This document shows, piece after piece, positions 34,428-47,270 of a stretch of 64,000 bases of DNA. The stretch lies in NCBI GenBank assembly GCA_900660155.1, contig CABFPE010000029.1, forward strand, positions 1,576,527-1,640,526, given 5' to 3'. Under the pieces are notes generated by a model, which ran no database searches, was not told the DNA's origin, and was given only the letters and a program-made list of their open reading frames with translations. Made by a program: the position numbers and the translations under genes. This DNA comes from Hofstenia miamia. Taxonomy: Eukaryota > Xenacoelomorpha > Acoela > Hofsteniidae. How positions within the stretch are numbered: the stretch's first letter is position 1; each line of letters starts with the position of its first letter.

Positions 34428-35890
34428 CATACTCTTAGTTTCGTTAATTATAACTGCGATTTTCTTCGAATTTCGCAAATTGCGCAATGAAGCATTTATC
34501 AACATTAAATGTAAGTGTAATCTTGCGCAATAGTTGCTGAAATATTTTCATAATTGTTTATGCAACTTCGAATTTTCCAGTTATATTCATTGATTGTATT
34601 TACTAAGGGTGTATCTATTAATGGAATCAATGAAATATGTTTTAAAATTATGTGTATTATAATAGTTTTTATTGTTTAAAAAATATTAGAATTTCACTTA
34701 TTAGAATTAATTAATTCAGCATTTTAAATAGTTCTAGGAAATAAATTGGCCATTTAGGGCGTAGACAAACGTTTTCAGTAAATGCGAAATACATATCTAC
34801 TGGAGCCTCACCAACTACTGAAAAAGTAACGTCCTTAATTTGCTCCTAACTTTTTCAGCATTGTTCTAAATGTGCCAAACCGATTATGAGGTCTCAGAAA
34901 GGTTTTCATATAGCTGCCTTTATTTATCTGTTTCATCTACATCCCTAGTCGGCTTCTAGTAGTAGAATATGCATGAAGGTTTGATCTTTCTTTTCTGCGT
35001 AATTACAGTAATTTTCTTGATTTCCCAGAATTGCCTTTCTTATCTCCAATAAAATGGTGAAGTTTGAGTGTTGTATTTGCTCTTTAATGTTTGTTTTTGC
35101 ACGTCTGCTTCACATAAATAAGTGCTTGTCTGGTAAACTACAAAACAGACATGGACGTGGGATGGAGTTTTGTGAACTTCCCTGCCCAATTTCCATGTGT
35201 TAACATCTGCACCACATTGCCCCACGTTTTATATTCTACCGACCTAAATTGGCCTACTAAAAAATTCTTCTCCAAAACTACTTACAACATTTTATTGCCT
35301 TACACCACACCACTGCTCTAATATTTTGAATCCTTACTTACTAGAATATACAGAATCATTTTCAAAGTAAATTTTCCTTCTACAATCTTTAAACTGGGCA
35401 ATCTCCCACCTCAATCTTTCTTAAATAAAAAGTGTTTCTGCACTACATTTGCACTATGGGTACTAACTTTAGAAAAATCTTCCCATTGCCCAACCCGACC
35501 TGCCCCACTTCCATCTCTGCTACAAAACCTCGATTGCGTTGTAACTTTGTTTTCTTTCTAACCATTGCAAAGAAAATACTCTGATTATATTACTTGCCCT
35601 TGCGTCATCCAAATAATTAGATTGCATAATTACAGAAAATTTGATAGCAACTTTCGAAAAACTTTAACCCTGCAAAAACTAAAGAATTTTTTGTAAGTAA
35701 ACAAATAAATTTTTATGTGTTTCAAATTGGTTTTTCATAGAAAGTTCAAAATTTTGTAGAAATGAGCTAAGACTTCGTTACAATTAAAATTTTTTAAATA
35801 TACTTAATATAAAACGAAATCAATCTAAAAATTTTAAAATTGATGTTAAATTTGTATTTCAATTTTCAAAACTATTAACTTTGTATTAGA
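34425..35890. other. Interval without recognisable gene
   Basis: AT-rich. 35230-35560 is C-rich and G-poor on the plus strand, similar in style to 14459-15262, but no shared sequence was seen by eye. Confidence 0.5.
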
Positions 35891-37147
35891 AGCCCCTGTG
35901 GGAACGAGTAAACTAGTACTTCTAACCTTTCAAAACATTTCTTATGACGTTTTCCCATTACTGCAGCGTTTGCACCGAGCTGGATTCTTCATAAGAACAA
36001 ATTCTGGCATATGGGTGTCACCCAATCTTTGTGACATCAATGGAAATCCGCGTTTGTCTGGTTGGACATTTGTTATATTCAGAAAGATTTGCTTTCACCA
36101 GCATTTTTTAGTAAGGTCCATTGCGAATTCTAGAAACGTTACTTTTTCTGTGGTTCAATCCAAATGTTAATAACAGACATCATCATTTCGTGATGAATAC
36201 TTTTGATGGTCCATTTTTGGTACGATACCCAAAATGTAGATGAAGTGCAGACATTCGGTCACCTCCCATGAATTTGTTATATTGATCAATAACAAACGGC
36301 TGGGGAAATTTTTGCCTTGAAGAGAGCCCTGATACCTACCTTTTGCATTTTTTCATAGGAAGTTGTGCTTGCCGATTGCTTAAACAGAGCAGGAAGCTAC
36401 TATCTTGCCAACATGTTAATGCCATTACACCATCTTCTCGAAAAAATGTCTTTGTTTCACCACGCTCTAAGCTTTTTGGTAGTTTTGCAGAAAGAGCAAA
36501 TGGTAATCGGTTTTTCATGCTGTTCCCGTCATTCCAATATCTTTCTCATTTGTGTTTTCTATGCTCCCAATAGTTGTGAAAAAACGATCCATATAAACAA
36601 TGACATCTTTCTCAATATTTTTTTAATCAATTCCAAAATCACTGCTTCACCTTCTTTGGTTCCCTTGTCTTTGTCAGAAAGTGTATTTTTGCCTTGGTAA
36701 GGGATAAAATCCAAAATCAAATCTTGTCATAGAATTTTCTTTAGCAAGCCCATCCATCTCATAATCATAAATATCTTAACAAATCTCAATTTGAGGAAAA
36801 GTATTGAGAATCCATTTTATTTGAAGACTTTTTTGTTTGTCTTCGTCAGATGCAGGCTCAATATTATCTTCTGCGGAAATCATAATTGTTTCAGGCGAAT
36901 CTGCTTCATAGTTGGCATCCGGTTCCTCCTGAATATCGATATCGCTCGCAACATCTTCAATATCGGAATTATCAAAATCCATCCAAACTTCAATATTAGA
37001 ACGTGCCTATACAGCCGTTTGACGAAAAGATTTTGTGGCAGACAACACTTTTATCACAGGAACCTGAAATAATAACAAAGCACTCAGGTTGAAACATTAT
37101 TAAAAAGTTTAGTTTTACTTAGTGTTTTGGAAATTGCAACCCGACTA

Positions 37148-37162
37148 TACTCGGACGAGTAC
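37148..37162. repeat. Imperfect palindrome in piggyBac end region
   Basis: TACTCGGACGAGTA, near-copy of the palindrome at 37484-37501. A probable subterminal transposase-binding or terminal repeat word. Confidence 0.5.
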
Positions 37163-37483
37163 AACAGAAAGAATCAATAATAATTTAAACACACTGCTTA
37201 AGTTATAAGGAAAATACAATATATCAATTTGGTAGATATTAATAAACACATTTCATGTAGAACACAATTGTTGAATTGACACAGAATGTAAAATATAGCC
37301 GATTTTATTTCCAGGTATCAATAGATTAAAATCAGCATTGTCTATGAAGCCAATGCTATACAATTATAACGTTAAACTCGATTCCATTTAATACCGCAGT
37401 ATGGCTAACCTAATATTCTATTAAGCTGAGATGGATAAACGGGCCCATCAGTGCGCTCGCTACAACAGATCAAAGTTTACTCG

Positions 37484-37501
37484 TGTACTCGGCCGAGTAC
37501 A
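37484..37501. repeat. 18-bp palindrome near piggyBac TTAA end
   Basis: TGTACTCGGCCGAGTACA, perfect inverse repeat 16 bases inside the TTAA at 37517-37520. Confidence 0.75.
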
Positions 37502-37516
37502 GTGGGACTCAAGAGG

Positions 37517-37520
37517 TTAA
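37517..37520. repeat. TTAA target site at piggyBac edge
   Basis: Read from the reverse strand: TTAA then CCTCTTGAGTCCCACTG. piggyBac elements insert at and duplicate TTAA. Confidence 0.6.
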
Positions 37521-40500
37521 TCATCCCACAATAATGACTTAAAATATTATCCATAAACCGATCAATTTTAATTTATCATAATACGAAATACCTATATACT
37601 AGATAAATTATAATCACAATAACTAAATAGACAAATAACAGTTTATATCGCTTTAATGAAACATTATCAAATTTACTGAGGGGTCAAAGTAGTTCGCAAA
37701 GTAATATTAAATACTTTAAAATAATATTTTCACAAATTTAGTATTAGACTTTTTTAAACCTAAAGTGTTATGAAGGTATAATCGCAGTTCTTGCCACTAA
37801 TAAAATCATCCACTCCTACAGAAAAATATATTTGTAAATCTTTGGCGGAAGTGCTTCATAGAATATAGATATAGAAGAAATTCAATGTACGAATTATGAT
37901 TGCTACACAGTTGCCCAAGGAATAGATTAAATACTGCCTTACTAATTCTGCTGATGTCACTATTGTAATACTATTGGCAATATAATCCAAAACGTTCGAT
38001 GTCAATAAATATATCAAAAAAGTTGTTGAAACTAACTTGAACCAAAAAATGAGGTTCAAATTTTTTATGGTGATATAAATTTGAAGGGAATAATTATTTT
38101 ATGGAATTACAGAATCAAAAAATGGAGGAAATTTAATTTTTCAATAAATGAAAAAATTACAAGGCTTGTTCCATTAACTAAGTGTTGATAGTTGGTGTAT
38201 CGTGACCCTATTAAGGTTGGGATAAGATATATTTACCCGACATCGTACACATTTGACTATTATGAAAATTCGAGGAGAGCCATAAGCTCATCAGAGAAAT
38301 TTATTTTGTTTACACGAAGTTTTGTGTCGATTCCTTTCTCCAAAAATGCTTTGTCGACAACTAGTAATATTTAAGTGGAGTTGCCTTCCAAGGTGTATTC
38401 AAAATTGCTATTGCAAACAAACAAAGGGTGAAATAGCCACGAAAATTTACAGAATAATGGAAGTACAATTTAACTTTCACAGATGGTGGGAAGAATATTT
38501 TTTTAAGAAATACCAATGACGTCACAACAGGTTATTCCAGCTACAATATAACTTTAAAAAGTTATGAAAAAATGCTGACGTAACCAGATATTTCGTTCAT
38601 TATTGATTGTCATGATTGCAAAGTTATATGTCTATGGGTACTAAATGCAAAAATTCAGATTGATTGGATATATTTATTATACCAAATAAATGCTCAAAGT
38701 GTCCGCCCCCGTTTGTGCAAACAATTGAAAAATCAAATTGTCTAGAAAAATGAAGACAGCTTTTGTAAAATGCATGTAAGTCCACCAGAATCATAAAAAT
38801 AACATTTTAACAATCATTGGAGCAAAATACATCGGGGTCCAATTTTCAACCAAATGCTAAAAAATCATAATCATTAGTTGGTACATTTTTAGCAGTTTCA
38901 TAGAAACAAACATTACATCATGTAATAGGTAAATGTGATACATTATATTTTTGCCAAGGTTGTTCTATTGACCTAAAATTTTGCATTATGTGCCACAGAA
39001 AAAATTACTTTGAAGGATGAGTTACTAATGAACTTAAATTCCAATTAGGAAAAGCTCTCGGTTTGAGAATATTAAGAGAAGGTATCATCAACCTAAAAGT
39101 GGGCCTCAAAGTGGAATAACAAATAATATTAAGCAAATTTGGGGATTGGCAATGTATCACAATTTCCATGTAAAAGAGACCCTGTCAGGAATGAGTCAAT
39201 ATTTGGCGATAGTTTAAAATTTATTGATGGAATAATTTAAAAAAGATATGAATCTCATAAAAGTTTTCCTTGTCATTCAATTGCTCATTTTCACTACAGC
39301 TTGGATTTATTTTGATAAAGTAGATTCAGTTATAGCTTGAAAAATCAAATAATTTCTTTCAACGTGCTTAATAGAAGGATTATCTATTCCTTGTATATAC
39401 GTAGAATATGTGAAAATTATTTCAAAATATCTGAATTTGTTAAAGCTTGGAATAAATTTAATTGCTTAGTATTTAACGGTAAAAAATGGAAGGATTTTAA
39501 AATTTTTCTTAAATCAGTATACTTCAATTACATATGCCAAAAACAGTTTTTTTCGATATTTGTAGAAACTTAAAATTATCAAAATTGTATTGCTTAAGCG
39601 ATTTAATTCCCTGTTTCATTAAGTGTGTGCCACACGGTTAGTTTTTTGCTGTAGTCTAAGAAAAATTTTTGGCTATAATCAAAACACTAATAATGTGAAT
39701 CCCCTTTTGAGAGTAAAAATGACTAATTTGAGAAGAATACGAAACATAATGACCATCGCAAATACTTCAAAACGTGTTAAATAAAACGTACCTAAATTTT
39801 GGCTAAGGCTTATCTGCGATAAAGCTATTATATTCTGAGGTGTCGTAGAAATGTTACTTGGGAAATGGTTTTTTGAACTCAAATAAAAACGATTAGTGAC
39901 ATATCCAATTTTTTTAAAAAATTTAATAATATAACATGACTGTTTGATGCTGAACACGCAAATTTTTTGAATGACTGAATCAATTATGCAAAATATAATG
40001 ATGGTGTGATCTGATTGTAAGCTCGATTGCAAGTGCGTTAATATGAACTTCCCATTGAAACCCTATTTAAATATACTTTTTTGTGCCTCTTCCTCGAGTC
40101 CACCAAAATTAAATTAGTGCTAATTGAGTACAATTTAGGCCCATTTTTAAAATATCATTGCAAATATTTTTTCATTTTTTGATTTGATTTCTCAAAGTTG
40201 AATATGTTAGAAAGTTAGAATTTAACTGAAGCCCTGAAATTGAAAATCCTAAAAGGGATTTTGGAGAGCATGAAACTAATTTAGATTTTCGAAATATAAA
40301 TATTTACCACATTGTATATAAAATATGATATATCATTTTGTGCGCTTGGATTGAATTGCGCACTGATAAAAAGTTCAATCTATTAACTGCTTAATAAAAT
40401 TTTTCTCTCCCAAATGTTAATAAATTTTGAAAGATGCTTAACTTGTAACTCATTTATTTTTTACTCTTCACCAAATTCCAACAAAAATACAACATATAAC

Positions 40501-40640
40501 CTAAATTGTGAATTAAGAAGAACAGAGTGTCTCGATCTGCTCTTCTGCATTTATTATTTATTTTTGAAAAATATTATTGAAATAGGTCATATTGGGAAAA
40601 TCATGCCATTTGGTTAAATTTTAAAAGTTAACGTTCTGTA
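37521..40640. other. AT-rich interval without recognisable gene
   Basis: About 3.1 kb. Open frames are short and of biased composition (for example 38192-38374, 39337-39573). No motif or repeat family seen. Confidence 0.55.
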
Positions 40641-40643
40641 GAT

Positions 40644-40710
40644 CAGACATGTCGCCAGGAATTATAATAAAATAGAGGGGGTGGCAAAAAAGTTAGGGTC
40701 AGTTTTTGTT
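40644..40710. other. Possible one-sided hAT-like MITE end
   Basis: CAGACATGTCGCCAGGAATT followed by an AT tract and GAGGGGGTGGCAAAAA recalls the end type of the MITE at 23932-24160, but I could not find the opposite end or a target duplication. Confidence 0.25.
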
Positions 40711-43320
40711 GTAAATTCAGGAATATGATAGAGATTTTTTTGCAATTATTATATGAAATAGATGAAAAGAAAATATGAAACAAATGGTTTAATCTATGTC
40801 ATCTAGTGATAATTTATACAAACAGCAAACATTTCCTTATAAAGTTTGTTTTCAACAGCAAAAATTTTAATTTTACTAGATATAATTTAAAGCTGATAGT
40901 ACTTGCAAGGGCAAGTGCGGGTTTGGGGACAAGATCATTGCTGCAGATTGGGCGATATTAGTAGTAACACAATTATTATATTACATTGCCTAAAGTGGCA
41001 TGTCTCATTGCAATAACTGATAAATTTCATTTGCACACAAAATTTAATAATGTGGCATCAGCTGGGTACAGATTTATAATAGAAGTGTATGGCACATGAG
41101 TTTATTACATTTGCATATCTTCAAATGGATTTTTATCATTGTAATTTCTACAGATTTCATCTCTTCAACAAGGTTAGGACTTTTGATTTATCACAACCCT
41201 AGATTTTGTCGAGAAACTGAATGAGATATTGACTACTCTATTTTCACAATGAATTCTGCAAAGATCCAAGATCAATAAAAAAAATTGTTTAAGATGATTG
41301 AAATATATTTTGAATATTATAAAAACACCGATCTAGCATTATAGAAAACATAGACATTAGAGTTGTATTGCTGACAACATTACACATTGTTCCATAAGAT
41401 TCCTTTTACTTTTAACTCGCCATTCACATCTGCAATACCTAAACTAATTGTTTTGGAAAACAACTTGAATGATTACTGCGTACGACTAAAATTCAGTATT
41501 CTTGTACGTAAACTTGCGTAACTGTTACCCAGGTTTTCCTTCCTTGAACTTGGGCGTTTCACAATTTATACTTTTACCCACAATATAGGTATAACTTTGT
41601 ATCCAAAGAAATTCCATATTGATAATTCATAACTAAAAATAATTTTACTATATATTCTTGGTAATTACTTGCAATGCATTAGTTTTACTAAAAATTTTGA
41701 GTAGAAACGGGTGTCTATATTTGGTAACTAGGAATCTTGTTGTATTTAGTTGTATGAGTTTGGCTTTAGCTTTCAAAGAATATATAACAAGGTTATTAAA
41801 ACTATGCAGATTTGTAAATGATGTTTATCCGCATGATGAGGATTAAAATATTAGCGGGTTTTGCAAGTTCAATTAACAAATTTGTAATTTTAATAAATAT
41901 TTCCTAGATTCTCAGGCAAGGGGCGCAAACGATGTTTTACTAATAGTTTTTACAGCTTCAAATCAATGCAAACAAACCAGGTGGCATTGATGAAAATTTA
42001 TGCTTTGTGAACCACAATTGAAGTTAAAATCATTTTTTGAATATTAAAATTTCCACAATAAAAACATTTTGTATGAAAGTGGTAACAAAAAGCGACTCTG
42101 CGAACCCTGTGAATTGCGGATATGATTGTAATTTAAATAACCCATGACCAGTGTTTTTAAATATTTCCTTAGAAGCTTTTGTTCAAATCATGCTTGCATA
42201 TATTTCATGCTAGTGTTCACTGAAAGATGAACGCTTCGCCTCAGAAAAAGGACGCAAGCATATTCTAAATAAAGGGTAAAGTGGCCAATCTCTTGGGGAA
42301 GATTTCTAAAACTAGAAATTGTACAAATTTTTAAACGGAATTTTTTTATTATATAGCTGGATGGCTAAACTAATATATTTTGAGTTGCTATAGTTTTTAC
42401 TTTTATACCAATTGTCACCAGCAGCAATTGTTTTGAAAATGCAGGGTAAGATATTATAAAGTTGCTACCCATGGGCCAACATAGCCAGTGTTGATTTATC
42501 TATCTCGAGAAATAAAAAAATCAAAATATTTAAGACTAGTGTTTCTCTAAATATACCTATGTAAATGAAAATAAGCATGATATTAAGAGTTGTTTATATT
42601 ACAAATGTATAGTAGCATGTGAAATAAAAAAACCATCATAATAATTTTTTATTAAGCAAAATTACAGCAAGGCCAAATGCTCTATTCAAATTCAGCTAAA
42701 TGATATGGACATGAACCGGGCATGGCCATTACGGTTTCAGATCAGACGGCACCTGCCTAGCAGAGGTCTTGGCAAAAACATACAAGTTCATCCCATACAA
42801 TATCATTTTATAAATAGTGTTTGAAAAATAAAATTTATATTTTAAGTTTTTCAACTTCAGTATATAGATTTTATTACAGAATTCAAGCATAGCTAAATCT
42901 AGTATAGCAAGTAGAAAATCATAAAATGGGCCTCATAGAGATTGAGTGCATATCGCTTATGATTTAAAATAAACAATTTTTTATTAGCAGAAGTGCATTC
43001 AATTCATAATGTAACCCCATTCTCATTCTAGCAAAAATTTCAATTTGAATTTAAATTTATTAACCCAATGTTACAGATGCAGAAAAAATGAAAATCAACA
43101 CAAACTTTTATGAAACCACTAACACTATTTAAGTAACTTCATAGAGATGAGCTCTTTTGCAAATTTATTTCCATGACTTGTTTATTAATTAAATATGACA
43201 AGGTGACCTGGACAAAATGACACTAAATATTTTATGGGCGACACAGAAACGTTGGCCCGGATTACCCGGTTGCAATTCTTGATACTACGTGTAGCCTTCC
43301 ATAATACAAAAATAAATGTA
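40711..43320. other. AT-rich interval without recognisable gene
   Basis: About 2.6 kb. A GC-richer patch at 42705-42770 has no recognised content. Confidence 0.55.
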
Positions 43321-43442
43321 ATATATATATATNNNNNNNNNNNNNNNNNNNNNNNNNNNNNNNNNNNNNNNNNNNNNNNNNNNNNNNNNNNNNNNNNNNN
43401 NNNNNNNNNNNNNNNNNNNNNNNNNNNNNNNNNNNNNNNNNN

Positions 43443-43472
<30 letters not shown>
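43321..43472. other. (TA)n with 110-N assembly gap
   Basis: TA runs on both sides of Ns at 43333-43442. Confidence 0.95.
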
Positions 43473-43476
<4 letters not shown>

Positions 43477-44747
43477 AGCATAATCCTTCTAAAATTACAA
43501 ATTTAACAGATAAATATAGAAATAAAGAAAGGAAAAGAAATTTGATATTTAGAACGAATGCTATTAATGGCTTTTCATGCACTGAACGTGTGGACAAATA
43601 TTTGCAAAAAACATATCTTGCAAGAAGCCAAGTATAATACGCTTCCCGTTAATTTGAGATCAATACACTGGGCGTGGGAAGACAAATTACAACAGAAGAC
43701 AGGTGTTTTGTTTGTCTGTTAAAATAGTGCAAACCTGTTGTTAGAAGTCTGTATAAATAGCTATGTCGCAATGTGGACAGTTGATGGATTATATTCTTTG
43801 GAATTTTACTTATATTTGATTTTGGTTTGAATATTTATTTAAAATGCGCAGCTAGGCATTTTATGCATGTAACGATCTATAGGCTATTGCGAGGGAATTA
43901 GATAGTTGTTGCCTTGATCGAAACAATGCATTTAAATAAAGAATAGGTGTAAGGGATTTTACTCTGCGCCTACCTAGCTATCTATTCTTTAGTAACAAAA
44001 TCGAAATAAGGCTAGCTAGCCAACTGTAGGCTGTTATTTATTTACTAACTTGTTTTAGATCTAAATTAGTAACAGTAGGAGACCTATAACGAGTCCGATA
44101 ATGACCTTGTATATATTGTTATAGTACAGTTTGTACTTGTATCTATTTTTATCGTAGGTTAGGAAGCTGCATTTAATTTGTAAATAGTTTTTAACTCTTT
44201 TTTTCTTGTGGCAGCTAGTGTCTGTTGTTATTAATTGTAGTAATAGTTTATATGTAGAGTAGGAAGCTGCTTTATTTATTAATTAGTTTTTCTCTCCAGC
44301 AGCTAGCGTCATCAGATGTTTGTGTATTAATTATGTTGTTAGAAATTACACACAAGAGAGAGTGAGATAATAAGTCGAATTGAGTTCTTCCTTTATAATC
44401 ACTTAGTTACGGTACACAATCAAATCAGTCGATGAGAATGAGCTGAGTTAGTGGAACTTCACTCTGCTACGGCATGGCGGATGGCTTCTTGGTTATCAGA
44501 TACCGCTTTGGGCAGTGTGCCCATTACGAACTGGAGTCTCTCTCATATAGTTACCTAAATAATGGCTGTTACCTGTTACCCTTATATCGTACGGATGCTA
44601 AATATAGTTTTGTCTAGATTAAGATATACAGTGTACATGAGATAACGAAAGTTCAAACAGTTAGACATTACCCCGCTTGGAAGAATCTGTTGTTCGTGAT
44701 TTCTAAATATTTCTGGATTATTGCACATCTCGGCCTGGGTGACGAAT

Positions 44748-44750
<3 letters not shown>
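43473..44750. other. Interval with a short direct repeat, no recognised gene
   Basis: Contains an imperfect ~100-bp direct repeat: GGTTAGGAAGCTGCATTTAA (about 44157) and AGAGTAGGAAGCTGCTTTAT (about 44258), each followed by a TAGTTTTT tract and a CAGCTAG word. More GC-rich at 44400-44560. Nature unknown. Confidence 0.45.
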
Positions 44751-44751
<1 letters not shown>

Positions 44752-44781
<30 letters not shown>

Positions 44782-44825
44782 NATTGCAATAATATGCACA
44801 CACCGAATAAGACAACAAAACTTCC

Positions 44826-44869
<44 letters not shown>
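44752..44869. repeat. Two (TA)n microsatellites and a single-N join
   Basis: TA runs at 44752-44781 and 44828-44869, N at 44782. Confidence 0.9.
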
Positions 44870-44873
<4 letters not shown>

Positions 44874-44880
44874 TAAGTTT

Positions 44881-45880
44881 AATATCTTTGATGTGATAGC
44901 AATATGACGCCATTACAGAGCTTTAGCTAATAAATCACTTCAACATGCATAGCTATTATGCATAATGTAAAATACTTAACGTGCTTGAAATCGTAATTTC
45001 TTAGAAACTGAATGAATTGCTAGCGACTATATGGTAATGTATGCATAAAGAGCATGTTTAGCACCATGTAAATTTTCAAATATTTTCTTAGAAATACACA
45101 GATAATTTATGCTTTTTAAATTCTATTTAAGGCTTAAATATAAGAAAAGACGAAAGGAAATTAATAAATGGGGCTTGTTATACTTAGAAATTTAATGTAA
45201 AGACTGAATATTTTATGAACGATACGTAAAACAATTGCTAAATGTAGTTATGAATGAGAAGAAATTGTTTTTATTTCCATACGAATCCCATTTACAACGA
45301 ATATTGATCTATGTTGCAAAATGTTAAAAAATAAATATGAATTGAGATATTAAGGTTGTTCATGGTGAAAAGTGTTGATTGATAAAAGCAAGCAAACCAT
45401 CTTTGGAAAAATCATCGATTCCTATAATGAATATTTATTCTTAGCTTAGCAAGAGAATATGGAAAAATATCCCCTCTACATGCTTCCAATATTGATTTTT
45501 TCTGTAAAAAAATTAATAGTAACAATTGCAAAATGCATTTTAAGTGAAAAATTTTCAATATTTTGACAGATTCTCAAGGAATTCGCCATATTTCTGATCA
45601 CTTAACATATCACCCATACCCATTGCCATGTTCCTCATCGGAAAATTCTACCTACGCTCTTATAATTAAGGATAATGGAAGTATGAAATGAATCTCTAAA
45701 TATATTCGTTTAAGCATCTATGTAAGCTTCACATTAGATTAATGTCAGTAAGCTACCACAGACTAGTTACGTATGTTATAAAAATATTTAATATTTTAGG
45801 ATTCGTTCTAATGTTGATAAATTTTGACATATTCAAATATTGCTTAAAATCCATTTTTACTAATACAAGCATAGTAAAAG
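44881..45880. other. AT-rich interval without recognisable gene
   Basis: No motif seen. The end runs into a possible RT scrap. Confidence 0.5.
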
Positions 45881-46000
45881 TAGCATAGATTTTACATACG
45901 CTGATGATAACAGAAAAAATTTTTTTTCAATCTCTTAGCCACAAAAACATGCACAGTTACAAATTTATATTAATCTGTGACAAATTAAGCTTTCTTTAAG
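45880..46000 (+). pseudogene. Possible LINE RT scrap with YADD
   Basis: One frame reads IDFTYADDNRKNFFSIS near 45890-45945, the catalytic Y/FADD box of a non-LTR reverse transcriptase. The surrounding reading is too worn to classify and chance cannot be excluded. Confidence 0.4.
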
Positions 46001-46019
46001 TTTATGTAAAAGAAATTAG

Positions 46020-46654
46020 ACAAAATTGCCTTCGGAGCGTACAAATTTCAAAGATCTGTCGTTAGTTGTGTCCATCAAAAGCTTCTTCATTCTAGAGCAA
46101 TTTTTTTTCTTTTGACTCCACCAAATATTTCTTCAGTTTCTGCATATTTTTGGATGTTTCTTTTCCATATCGTCTTTCAAGATACCCCACACCACATTTA
46201 TATTAGTGAAAGGTCCGCGCATTTACAGGCCACTACAAAATTTGCAGATATTTTTCAAAGAAACCCAAACCATGCATTTTTGGAAAAAATTAGGAGATGG
46301 CTTTAAAGGATCCTGGATATTGTAGACCAATGATACATTTTGTTTCTATGCACCTGGAGCATAGACTCATCGGTTATGAAAACATTTCTGGAAAATCCAT
46401 TTACCGACCATACATCACAGAAGCTAACCCGGTCTTCTTTCTGTTGTTGTGTCAATAGTGGCTCTTTTTTAATAAAATTTTTGTTTTAATAAATTTCTGC
46501 CTTTGAGAATGCTCGGTACACTGTCGATGTTGAGACAACTTTGTTATGGCTTTATTAAGCTTTGAGATTAAATATGCAGTTGCTTTCAATGGGTTTTTGT
46601 AAATCAATTTCAACAAAACGTTGCCGTTCATTTCCAGTCAACTTGGGGGGGGGG
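46020..46654 (-). pseudogene. Tc1/mariner-like transposase remnant, copy 1
   Basis: Minus-strand reading: LTGNERQRFVEIDLQKPIES (46640-46580), HNKVVSTSTVYRAFSKAEIY (about 46555-46490), FIKKEPLLTQQQKEDRVSFC (about 46475-46420) and RNVFITDESMLQVHRNKMYH (about 46395-46335), the first catalytic Asp (FITDES) region. A more decayed tail follows. The order HTH then 'STSTVYR' then 'FTDES' fits a Tc1-type transposase. It ends at a G run and a single-N join (46655), beyond which a second copy of the same family begins. Confidence 0.75.
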
Positions 46655-46655
46655 N

Positions 46656-47270
46656 AAATTGTAGAAATGGCTTGAGAAGCGTCTTGGCTGTTGCAGACCA
46701 ATAAGAAATGTTGTTTTTATGCAGTTGGAACATAGAAATCACTTCAGAAAAATCCATCCGTTTTTACAGATCACTGTTCTTGAAAATGTTGGCACATTGT
46801 CGATGTTGAGACAACCTTGTTATGGGTTTTTTGGAGCTTTGAGTTCAAATGAGCGGTATATTTTAATGGGTTTTGTAAAGCAATTTTGACAAAACTTTTC
46901 TGTTTATTTTAAGTCAACTTGAGGGGTCGCCCATTTCCTTTCTTCCTTTTTAGCGTGTTCATTTCAGTCAGCTTCTTGAAGTTTCTGTAGAATATTTTTG
47001 GGGTTCATATCCGATATTTTGAGTGAAGTTTTGCATTCTATGGTTCCAGTAGAGTAAAGATATCGCAGAACGTTTCTTGAATCTTGAGATATGTTAAGTG
47101 ATAATTAATAAAGGACCTGGTCCCATGTGGTGTCTTTATGGCTACTGATGTTGATTTTGCGTAATCGCCTAAATGTGTTCGTCCAGAGCATGGCACTTTA
47201 ATGGGGTGAAAAAACTTGTGTACTGCAGTTAAAGACTTTTTGTATTTAAAATCCGTTCTCACTTTTTTAC
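46656..47270 (-). pseudogene. Tc1/mariner-like transposase remnant, copy 2 (N-terminal)
   Basis: Diverged repeat of copy 1: the words ACATTGTCGATGTTGAGACAA and CAACTTGAGGGG at 46795 and 46915 match 46520 and 46640. Its minus-strand start reads ISDMNPKNILQKLQEAD (about 47015-46965) and ERKWATPQVDLK before the part shared with copy 1. It has a deletion relative to copy 1 between the HTH and the FITDES box. Side-by-side position across an N means it may be an assembly join rather than a true tandem pair. Confidence 0.65.

Larger units (their letters stand above)
35900..37516 (-). mobile_element. Internally deleted piggyBac-type transposon
   Basis: Minus-strand parts: an acidic N-terminus (36982-36776, DFDNSDIEDVASDIDIQEE), then VYMDRFFTTIGSIENTNE (about 36625-36560, the 'DRYFTS' region), MKNRLPFALSAKLPKSL with GETKTFFREDGVMALTCW (36518-36340), QYNKFMGG (about 36270, the 'YN-MGG' box), HFGYRTKNGPSKVFITK (about 36245-36185), INIWIEPQKK, and a C-terminal Cys motif NPARCKRCSNGKT (about 35985-35945). 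The region between the acidic start and 'DRFFTT' is far too short for the usual catalytic core, so most of it has been lost. At 37517-37520 a TTAA abuts a G/C-containing end, the target used by piggyBac. The left edge is not settled; a TTAA near 35664 is possible. Dead as a transposase. Confidence 0.8.

Noticed and set aside
43185-43597. Open frames across 43.2-43.6 kb rich in Tyr-Ile repeats
   Set aside because: Produced by (TA)n and Ns.
43960-44560. Possible solo LTR fossil
   Set aside because: Some LTR-like features (GC-richer stretch, TATAAAGG on the minus strand) but no defined ends, no target duplication and no internal partner.
45898-45920. CTGATGA...GAAAA as a hammerhead
   Set aside because: No stem II. 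The bases are better read as the YADD codons of a LINE RT scrap.
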